Source: an uncultured Bdellovibrio sp. (GTDB lineage: Bacteria > Bdellovibrionota > Bdellovibrionia > Bdellovibrionales > Bdellovibrionaceae). From it: a DNA stretch of 5,602 bases. The notes under the pieces are model-generated. The model was not told where the DNA came from. It made no database searches and saw nothing but the letters and a program-made list of their open reading frames with translations. The DNA lies in contig CALMPX010000074.1 in the NCBI GenBank assembly GCA_937871355.1, positions 1 to 5,602 of the forward strand, in the 5' to 3' direction. Both the position numbers and the translations under genes were made by a program. This document shows, one piece after another, positions 1 to 5,003 of the stretch; position 1 is the stretch's first letter, and each line of letters opens with the position of its first letter.

Positions 1-1438
1 CATTGCAATAATCGGCTACGATGACTTCTGTGGCCGCATCCTCTGGTAGGTGAAGTTCTTGTTGAAGATAATTCCAAGCCTGTTCGCACAAAGACATTAA
101 AGAGATAGAATGAGTTTCAGAGTATTTCACATTTAGAAAATTAACGAGTCCCATAAAATTCCAGAAAAATGAGCCTTCTTGTTTTCGTAAAAGTGAGATC
201 AAATTTTTAAATTCCCCACTATTGGCATAGAGATCCCAGAACTTGGCGAAGCGATTCATTTGCTGTAAAGTGGCGTAGTCCATCGTCGACGTCGAAATAA
301 TCTGGAAAGGAGCGAATTTTTGGTAAATCATTTTGAACGGAACTTCATGGCGAACAATCGGAGTTCCTTTTAAACGTTTCAAAATACCCACTTGAATTTC
401 ATCCGGTCCCATTTCAGCTAATTGATCAAAACCTTGGCCGAAGCTTTCTAGCGTTTCTCCGGGAAGTCCGACAATCAAATCAGCATGGGTATGGATTTTG
501 GTGTGCTCTAATATAAATTTAAAGTTATCACGAACCTTTACCAGGTCATTTTTCCGAGAAACGTTAACAGCCACCGTGGGGTTTAAGGTTTGAATGCCGA
601 CTTCGAATTGAAGACTGCCTTCAGGAAACTGAATGATTAAATCTTTGATTTCCTGAGGTAAACGATCAGGAACCATTTCAAAATGAAGAAATAAACCAAG
701 ATGAATCTTGGTTAAGAAGTATTTAAGAATAGCCGTCGAAGTCGTAGGACTTAAATTAAACGTACGATCGACAAATTTAAAGGTGCGCGCGCCACGCTCG
801 ATTAAACTATCGATCGACTTAAGAAAGTGATCAGTATCAAAGTTACGAACGGATTTATCCAGTGACGATAAACAGTATTCGCATTTATAAGGACAGCCCC
901 GAGAAGCTTCGACGTAGATGACGCGATTCTTAATGTCATCATCTGTATAGAGATGATAAGGCGTCAAAACCGATTTGATGTCTGGTAAAACGCTTCGAAT
1001 AATTTTATCAACAGGCTTTTCACCGTTCAAAACAGTTTGGCAAAATTCGCGGAAAGAATGATCAGCTTCGCCGGTGATAACATAGTCACATAATTGAAAA
1101 AGACGTTGAGTTTCGGTTTCATATGAAATTTCCGGGCCACCTAAAACGATAATGATGTCAGGAGCTACGGTTTTTAACATCGAGCAGACTTCGAACATTT
1201 CTTCCGTATTCCAAATATAGACGCTGAAGCCCATGATTTTGGGTCTGTAGGCTAAGATCTGCTCTACAATATTTCGCGTATTTTCTTTGATGGTCCATTC
1301 AATAATCTGCGTTTGGTTCTGAAGACTTTGCATGTTGGCGTAGAGATAACGAAGACCAAATGAGGAATGCTGGTACGTTGAATTCAAAGTGCCTAAAAGG
1401 ATATCTTTTTGTGGAGTTAGCTCTTGGGGTGCGCTCAT
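1..1438 (-). CDS. B12-binding-domain radical SAM protein, DUF4080 type (C-terminus cut by window edge)
   Basis: The minus strand reads open for 479 codons from the ATG at 1438 to the window edge, so the C-terminus is missing. Residues about 12-140 form a Rossmann-like cobalamin-binding-type domain: ILLGTLNSTYQHSSFGLRYL near 13-32, GFSVYIWN at 70-77, VLGGPE at 98-103. The classical DxHxxG cobalamin-ligand motif is not visible. The radical SAM core follows, with the 4Fe-4S motif GCPYKCEYC (C182, C186, C189), then KFVDRTFN at 221-228, EVGIQTLNP at 279-287 and DLIVGLPGE at 320-328. From about residue 360 the sequence resembles the C-terminal DUF4080 region. Such proteins should bind SAM and cleave it reductively; the substrate of this subfamily is unknown to me. 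No good Shine-Dalgarno precedes 1438. An in-frame ATG at 1492 would add 18 residues but lies inside the upstream terminator hairpin, so I prefer 1438. The family assignment is strong, the specific role unknown. Confidence 0.93.
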   Translation of the reverse strand, partial: MSAPQELTPQKDILLGTLNSTYQHSSFGLRYLYANMQSLQNQTQIIEWTIKENTRNIVEQILAYRPKIMGFSVYIWNTEEMFEVCSMLKTVAPDIIIVLGGPEISYETETQRLFQLCDYVITGEADHSFREFCQTVLNGEKPVDKIIRSVLPDIKSVLTPYHLYTDDDIKNRVIYVEASRGCPYKCEYCLSSLDKSVRNFDTDHFLKSIDSLIERGARTFKFVDRTFNLSPTTSTAILKYFLTKIHLGLFLHFEMVPDRLPQEIKDLIIQFPEGSLQFEVGIQTLNPTVAVNVSRKNDLVKVRDNFKFILEHTKIHTHADLIVGLPGETLESFGQGFDQLAEMGPDEIQVGILKRLKGTPIVRHEVPFKMIYQKFAPFQIISTSTMDYATLQQMNRFAKFWDLYANSGEFKNLISLLRKQEGSFFWNFMGLVNFLNVKYSETHSISLMSLCEQAWNYLQQELHLPEDAATEVIVADYCN

Positions 1439-1475
1439 GGCGTCGAGACTAATGGGTTTTATGTCTTTAATAAAC

Positions 1476-1511
1476 AAAAAAAGCGAAGGCATAGGGCCTT
1501 CTGTCGCTTTT
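1476..1511 (-). terminator. Intrinsic terminator after the J-domain gene
   Basis: On the minus strand, nine bases past the J-domain stop codon, a hairpin GAAGGC/GCCTTC (1485-1490 with 1496-1501, loop 1491-1495) is extended by GC/GC and A:T pairs across a four-base bulge. An alternative pairing, GCGA/TCGC plus AGGC/GCCT, is equally good. It is followed by seven T residues (1482 down to 1476). The order of stem then T-run fits termination of the minus-strand J-domain transcript. The opposite side has only four T residues (1508-1511), so plus-strand termination would be weaker. It separates the J-domain gene from the radical SAM gene although both lie on the same strand. Confidence 0.8.
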
Positions 1512-1519
1512 ACATCGTG

Positions 1520-1978
1520 TTAATTAAGACTTGTTAAGAAGTTTGAGAGGACTTTGAAGTGATTCATCAGTTCGAGGAAAGATTCAGCATGTCCACCATG
1601 ATCAGGGTGAGAATCCTTCGCGAGGCGACGGAAAGCCGTCTTAAGCTGAAGAAACGAGAACTGTCCGATCAAACGTTGAGACGGTGCTAAGCGCTCGTTA
1701 AGATAGTCTAAAGACGTCTTTTGATGACTCTCTAATATATATTCGACAGGTCTTTCAACAGACGAGTTCACTTTGACTACACGAACCTGAGAAAGGTATT
1801 TGCTGCGAGAATTTGCAGGAGGTGATGGGGTAAAGATAGGGGAGTCTGTGAATCTGATTTGATAAAAATGGGCGTATTCAACATGAGAAGAATAGTGAGA
1901 ATCAAGACTTTCACCACTGTTTTCAGAGGTATTTTGAACAAGTTGTTCATCTAAGATTTCAGAAAATGTCTTTGTCAT
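1520..1978 (-). CDS. Small protein with C-terminal J-domain (DnaJ-like co-chaperone)
   Basis: A 152-residue protein. Residues about 105-150 resemble the core of a J-domain: a basic helix (LKTAFRRLAKDSHPD) with the signature HPD at 124-126, then HGG and a third helix ending near 150. HPD is the residue set that J-proteins use to stimulate Hsp70 (DnaK) ATPase, so a DnaK co-chaperone role follows from family knowledge. Residues 1-100 match nothing I recognise. They are Ser/Asn/Glu-rich at first (10-32), then contain a Pro/Ser stretch (46-58). There is no Gly/Phe linker, zinc-finger or DnaJ C-terminal domain, no signal peptide and no membrane segment. The J-domain sits at the C-terminus rather than the usual N-terminus. 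The ATG at 1978 is the only Met before residue 139 and has no visible Shine-Dalgarno. The gene is divergent from the SWIB gene and shares its upstream region. Confidence 0.85.
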   Translation of the reverse strand: MTKTFSEILDEQLVQNTSENSGESLDSHYSSHVEYAHFYQIRFTDSPIFTPSPPANSRSKYLSQVRVVKVNSSVERPVEYILESHQKTSLDYLNERLAPSQRLIGQFSFLQLKTAFRRLAKDSHPDHGGHAESFLELMNHFKVLSNFLTSLN

Positions 1979-2006
1979 GCGTACATTTGATCGGTGCTTT
2001 TGGCAT

Positions 2007-2126
2007 TTTCTCGAGGGGAAATAGGTCTAAAACTGTGAAAAAATGTGATTTCTCGAGGGGAAAACAGCATTCTTCGAGGGGGATTTTCAAAAATAATGAA
2101 AAAACTTGTTTTTTTCCCTCGACAAA
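2007..2126. promoter_or_regulatory. Cluster of four TCGAGGG-type elements in the divergent promoter region (candidate operator array)
   Basis: Two copies of the 15-mer TTTCTCGAGGGGAAA are identical (2007-2021 and 2049-2063). A third, diverged copy at 2070-2084 keeps the TCGAGGGG core (2074-2081). A fourth, at 2112-2126, is inverted and matches 13 of 15 positions (minus-strand TTTGTCGAGGGAAAA). Core starts of the direct copies are 42 and 21 bp apart, about four and two helical turns, so they would face the same side of the DNA. The array lies in the 235-bp gap between the divergent J-domain and SWIB genes. Binding by a transcription factor or nucleoid protein is inference; I do not recognise the motif as a known operator. 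Confidence 0.6.
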
Positions 2127-2148
2127 AGGTTTTATCTCCCCTTAGACT
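2119..2148 (+). promoter_or_regulatory. Candidate sigma70-type promoter for the SWIB gene
   Basis: TCGACA at 2119-2124 matches five of six bases of the -35 consensus, and TAGACT at 2143-2148 matches four of six of the -10, with an 18-bp spacer. Transcription would begin near 2155, giving a leader of roughly 60 nt before the SWIB ATG. The -35 overlaps the inverted TCGAGGG element. A TTGACG at 2159-2164 has no suitable -10 at a normal spacing. This is a motif match only. Confidence 0.4.
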
Positions 2149-2200
2149 TAGGACTGTGTTGACGAAAGTCATAGAGAACGAAGCCTTAACAACCCTTATC

Positions 2201-2205
2201 GGAGG
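2201..2205 (+). promoter_or_regulatory. Strong ribosome binding site of the SWIB gene
   Basis: GGAGG, followed by A, lies eight bases before the ATG at 2214. It is the best Shine-Dalgarno in the window and fixes the start, which matters because the coding sequence begins with low-complexity lysine codons. It also suggests high expression, as expected for an abundant DNA-associated protein. Confidence 0.85.
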
Positions 2206-2213
2206 AATATACA

Positions 2214-2594
2214 ATGGCAAAAAAAACAGTAAAAAAAGCGGCCCCTAAAAAAGCTGCAAAAAAAGCGGCCCCTAAAAAAGCTACAAAAAAAGCTGCTGCT
2301 CCTAAAAAAGCTGCTGCTCCTAAAGCTAAAAAAGCAGCTACTAAACGTAAACCTAATGCAGCTTTCATGAAGCCATTAACTCCTTCTACAACTTTAGCAG
2401 CTGTAGTTGGTGCAACTCCAATTCCACGTACTGAAGTTGTTAAAAAATTATGGGCTTACATCAAAAAGAACAACTTACAAGATTCAAAAAATCGTCGTAA
2501 CATCAATGCTGATGACAAATTGAAACCAATCTTCGGAAAAAACCAAGTTTCAATGTTCGAAATGACGAAACTTGTTTCTAAACACTTAAAATAG
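2214..2594 (+). CDS. SWIB-domain protein with histone-H1-like Lys/Ala/Pro tail
   Basis: A 126-residue basic protein. Residues 1-47 are almost only Lys, Ala and Pro, made of repeats such as KKAAPKKAA (7-15), KKAAPKKAT (16-24) and two KKAAAP units (25-36), like eukaryotic H1 tails and bacterial H1-like proteins. Residues about 50-125 form a SWIB domain: MKPLTPSTTLAAVVG at 52-66, IPRTEVVKKLWAYIKKNNLQ, NRRNINADDKLKPIFG, then a C-terminal helix with MFEMTKLVSKHLK. SWIB domains are related to MDM2 folds and, in bacteria, are known from chlamydiae and others, alone or fused to topoisomerase I. By inference this is a small nucleoid or chromatin-like protein whose tail binds DNA. The gene is monocistronic: it has its own RBS, a terminator follows, and it is divergent from the J-domain gene. 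The SWIB call is firm; the function is not established. Confidence 0.92.
   Translation: MAKKTVKKAAPKKAAKKAAPKKATKKAAAPKKAAAPKAKKAATKRKPNAAFMKPLTPSTTLAAVVGATPIPRTEVVKKLWAYIKKNNLQDSKNRRNINADDKLKPIFGKNQVSMFEMTKLVSKHLK
2232..2321 (+). repeat. Tandem coding repeats in the SWIB protein tail
   Basis: Two near-identical 27-bp units (2232-2258 and 2259-2285) encode KKAAPKKA plus Ala or Thr. Two identical 18-bp units (2286-2303 and 2304-2321) encode KKAAAP. Each unit includes runs of six or seven A. The structure suggests expansion by slippage or unequal recombination. Confidence 0.85.
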
Positions 2595-2601
2595 TTTTTA
2601 T

Positions 2602-2616
2602 TCACTCCTCGAGTGA
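2602..2616. other. Short inverted repeat after the SWIB stop codon
   Basis: TCACTC (2602-2607) and GAGTGA (2611-2616) can pair around a three-base loop, eight bases after the stop. There is no T-run directly after it, so it is not a terminator by itself. It may be a 3' UTR stabilising hairpin or chance. It includes a CTCGAG core like the upstream elements but lacks their GGGG flank. Confidence 0.35.
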
Positions 2617-2640
2617 TTTAAAGCTCTTTTATGAGTAATT

Positions 2641-2668
2641 AAAAGGCTAACGCAAGTTAGCCTTTTTT
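2641..2668 (+). terminator. Intrinsic terminator of the SWIB gene
   Basis: A perfect seven-pair stem GGCTAAC/GTTAGCC (2645-2651 with 2656-2662) carries a GCAA tetraloop of the stable GNRA class. It is flanked by AAAA on the left and TTTTTT (2663-2668) on the right, so the stem can extend by A:T pairs and the T-run fits plus-strand termination. It begins 46 bases after the SWIB stop and insulates map from SWIB transcription. Confidence 0.93.
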
Positions 2669-2756
2669 ATTTCCCCTTTGTTCGAATCCCAAGAGCGATA
2701 TAACCAGTTCTCACGAACTAAAAAGACGACTTCCTCTCTAGCCAATAGGGCTCTTT

Positions 2757-2765
2757 TGGTATAAT
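2757..2765 (+). promoter_or_regulatory. Extended -10 promoter directly before map
   Basis: TGGTATAAT is a perfect -10 hexamer (2760-2765) with a TGn extension. No good -35 is seen at 17 bp (2737-2742 reads TCTAGC), which fits an extended -10 promoter. The expected start site is about 2771-2774, only three to six bases before the map ATG at 2777. A weaker TATAAC at 2699-2704 could act as a second, upstream promoter giving a leader of some 65 nt. The promoter probably drives map-ahcY-yicC. Confidence 0.75.
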
Positions 2766-2776
2766 CTCACTCGCAT

Positions 2777-3550
2777 ATGTCTAACAGTCGAAAAGCCGTT
2801 CCGTTATCTAAAGATGAAATCATTAAAATGCGTACAGTTTGCAAAATGGCGGCTCGCGTGTTGAATCACACTGGAAAATTTGTAAAACCCGGAATCACAA
2901 CGAACGAACTTGATTTAATTGCTGATGATTTTACAAAATCAATCGGAGGAACTTCGGCTTGTATCGGTTACGGTGGATACCCGAAAGCCACTTGTATTTC
3001 GGTCAATGAAGTTGTCTGTCACGGGTTGCCTTCTGAGTATAAAGTCAAAGAGGGTGATATTTTAAATATTGATGTAACTGTTAAAAAAGATGGTTTTTTT
3101 GGAGATACCTCAAAAACGATTATGGTGGGAAAAGTTTCTGATGTGGCGGCTGATTTAGTAGATGCCGCTTACAAAGCCATGATGATTGGAATCGAAGCTG
3201 TCACACCAACGGGGTATACCGGCGACATTGGCTTTGAAACAAATAAATTTGTGACTCGTCGTGGTTACACCACGATTAAAGAAATCGGAGGACACGGCAT
3301 CGGTCGTGTTTTTCATGCGGACCCTTTTGTTCCCGCTTTTGGCAAACGTGGTAAGGGTGAAAAAATCATTCCTTGGACCTGTTTCACTGTTGAACCCATG
3401 GTTAACGAAGGTGTTGATGAGTTCGTCGAATTCGATATTCCTGGCTCAAGTATTAAGTATTATAAAACAGCGGATATGAAATTATCCGCACAATTCGAAC
3501 ACACATTGCTCATCACGGATGTGGGTTATGAAATTTTAACAGTCGAATAA
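2777..3550 (+). CDS. map: Methionine aminopeptidase, type I
   Basis: A 257-residue cytosolic metallopeptidase that removes the initiator Met from nascent proteins after deformylation. The pita-bread fold signatures are all present. The five metal ligands can be assigned as D99 and D110 (NIDVTVKKDGFFGDTS), H173 (GGHGIG), E206 (FTVEPMV) and E241 (SAQFEHT). The substrate-site histidines are H82 (VCHGLP) and H180. The length is near the family norm of 250-265, and there is no N-terminal zinc-finger extension, so it is type I bacterial. The ATG at 2777 gives about 17 residues before the conserved MR motif (M18), slightly longer than E. coli. No Shine-Dalgarno is present; the promoter lies so close that a leaderless transcript is likely. 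It is the first gene of a probable operon with ahcY. Confidence 0.97.
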   Translation: MSNSRKAVPLSKDEIIKMRTVCKMAARVLNHTGKFVKPGITTNELDLIADDFTKSIGGTSACIGYGGYPKATCISVNEVVCHGLPSEYKVKEGDILNIDVTVKKDGFFGDTSKTIMVGKVSDVAADLVDAAYKAMMIGIEAVTPTGYTGDIGFETNKFVTRRGYTTIKEIGGHGIGRVFHADPFVPAFGKRGKGEKIIPWTCFTVEPMVNEGVDEFVEFDIPGSSIKYYKTADMKLSAQFEHTLLITDVGYEILTVE

Positions 3551-3567
3551 TTTAAAAATAAAACAAC

Positions 3568-3573
3568 AAAGGT
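3568..3573 (+). promoter_or_regulatory. Ribosome binding site of ahcY
   Basis: AAAGGT lies eight bases before the ATG at 3582. It supports that ATG as the true start and therefore supports the unusual Ser/Thr/Lys-rich N-terminal extension of the AhcY protein. Confidence 0.65.
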
Positions 3574-3581
3574 AGAATGAT

Positions 3582-4985
3582 ATGAAAAATGCAGTCCAAA
3601 CAAAATCACAGAGTAAAATATCGGGTAGTTTGAAAACTTCGACTAAAACCACGTCTAAAAAATTCACGGACTATAAAGTCTGTGCTGCAGCCATGAAAGA
3701 TCCCAAAGTATTCGCGGATCTGGCCAAATGGGGTCGTGAAGAAATTTTGATCGCTGAAAAAGAAATGCCAGGTTTGATGGCTTTACGTAAAGAGTACGGA
3801 AAAAAACAACCTCTTAAAGGGGCTCGCATTGCCGGTTGTCTTCATATGACAATCCAAACGGCCGTTCTCATTGAAACATTGATTTACTTAGGCGCTGAAA
3901 TTCGTTGGTCTTCTTGTAATATCTTTTCGACTCAAGATCATGCCGCCGTCGCCATGGCCGCTGCGGGAATTCCCGTTTTTGCTTGGAAGGGTTTAACGGA
4001 AGATGAATTTAACTGGTGTATCGAACAAACCATCACCGGTTGGGGAAAAGAAGGTTATAATCTTATTCTTGATGACGGTGGCGATTTGACGAACATGATG
4101 CATACTCCGAAGTTTGCGCATATGCTGAAAAAAATTATCGGTCTTTCAGAAGAAACCACAACAGGCGTTCACAATTTAGAAGTGATGCTTAAAAATAAAA
4201 AATTAAAAGTTCCAGCTATTAACGTGAATGATTCAGTTACTAAATCTAAATTCGATAATTTATACGGTTGTCGTGAATCCTTAGCTGACGGTATAAAACG
4301 GGCGACTGATGTTATGGTTGCCGGTAAAGTTTGTGTCGTGGCTGGTTACGGAGATGTGGGAAAAGGTTCAGCTCAGTCTCTTCGCGCTTTAGGAGCTCGT
4401 GTTTTGATCACCGAAGTTGATCCTATATGCGCTTTACAAGCCGCTATGGAAGGTTATCAAGTTGTAACAATGGATGAAGCCGCTTCTCAGTGCGATATTT
4501 TTGTAACGGCAACCGGTTGTTGCGATATCATAACTGAAAAGCATTTTATGAAAATGAGAGACAACGCGATCGTCTGTAACATTGGTCACTTTGATATTGA
4601 AATTGATATGGCTTGGTTGAATAAAAACTCAAAACAACGGGAAATTAAGCCACAAGTTGATGTTCACACTTTGAAAAATGGCAAAGAGATTGTCGTTTTG
4701 GCCAAAGGTCGTTTAGTGAACTTAGGTTGTGGAACAGGGCATCCTTCGTTTGTCATGAGTAATTCATTCACCAATCAAGTTATGGCTCAATTAGATTTAT
4801 ACACAAATACAGCTAAATACAAAGACATCGCGATTTATCGTTTACCTAAAGAGCTCGACGAAAAAGTAGCGGCACTTCATTTAGAGCAAATCGGCGTGAA
4901 GTTAACAAAATTAACAGGCAAGCAAGCAAAGTACCTTCACACCAGCGAAGCGGGACCTTTCAAGCCAGATCACTACCGTTACTAG
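3582..4985 (+). CDS. ahcY: S-adenosylhomocysteine hydrolase (adenosylhomocysteinase)
   Basis: A 467-residue NAD-dependent enzyme that splits S-adenosylhomocysteine into adenosine and homocysteine, relieving product inhibition of SAM methyltransferases. Aligning from memory to the human enzyme, the catalytic and substrate residues are kept: H88 (CLHMT), D165 (LDDGGD), E191 (SEETTTGVH), K221 and D225 (VTKSKFDN) and C230 (YGCRES). The NAD-binding glycine motif GYGDVGKG is at 255-262. The C-terminal tail ends in PFKPDHYRY (K461 and Y465, the cofactor-binding tail that reaches the partner subunit). The roughly 40-residue insert seen in mycobacterial and plant enzymes after DDGGD is absent. Residues 1-27 are an extra low-complexity Ser/Thr/Lys tail before FTDYKV, supported by the ribosome binding site at 3568. 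The gene lies 31 nt after map with no terminator between, and 18 nt before yicC. Confidence 0.98.
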   Translation: MKNAVQTKSQSKISGSLKTSTKTTSKKFTDYKVCAAAMKDPKVFADLAKWGREEILIAEKEMPGLMALRKEYGKKQPLKGARIAGCLHMTIQTAVLIETLIYLGAEIRWSSCNIFSTQDHAAVAMAAAGIPVFAWKGLTEDEFNWCIEQTITGWGKEGYNLILDDGGDLTNMMHTPKFAHMLKKIIGLSEETTTGVHNLEVMLKNKKLKVPAINVNDSVTKSKFDNLYGCRESLADGIKRATDVMVAGKVCVVAGYGDVGKGSAQSLRALGARVLITEVDPICALQAAMEGYQVVTMDEAASQCDIFVTATGCCDIITEKHFMKMRDNAIVCNIGHFDIEIDMAWLNKNSKQREIKPQVDVHTLKNGKEIVVLAKGRLVNLGCGTGHPSFVMSNSFTNQVMAQLDLYTNTAKYKDIAIYRLPKELDEKVAALHLEQIGVKLTKLTGKQAKYLHTSEAGPFKPDHYRY

Positions 4986-5003
4986 ATTTTAGGATAATAA
5001 AAT

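Noticed and set aside
1975..2220. 81-codon minus-strand reading frame whose stop overlaps the J-domain ATG
   Set aside because: It spans the divergent promoter and the repeated elements, has no family resemblance and starts inside the SWIB start region. The ATGA overlap is suggestive of coupling but the frame looks like non-coding sequence.
2045..2248. 67-codon plus-strand reading frame over the intergenic region
   Set aside because: It is a translation of the promoter repeats and overlaps the SWIB gene in another frame, whose RBS and domain are clear.
2186..2368. Ala/Phe-rich minus-strand reading frame that looks like a membrane peptide
   Set aside because: It is the reverse complement of the Lys/Ala repeat codons of the SWIB tail; the hydrophobicity is a by-product of that repeat.
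2680..2690. GTTCGAATCCC resembles the T-arm of a tRNA, with a CCA at 2704-2706
   Set aside because: The bases before it (CTTTG side) do not pair with CCCAA, the CCA is three bases too far, and the terminator hairpin directly upstream leaves no room for the rest of a tRNA. Chance, or at most an unrecognisable remnant.
2669..2776. Possible SAH or SAM riboswitch controlling the map-ahcY operon
   Set aside because: The main promoter leaves almost no leader, the 31-nt map-ahcY gap is too short for a riboswitch, and I see no matching conserved core.
3261..3479. 72-codon plus-strand frame inside map
   Set aside because: Fully contained in the conserved map gene in another frame, with no recognisable domain.
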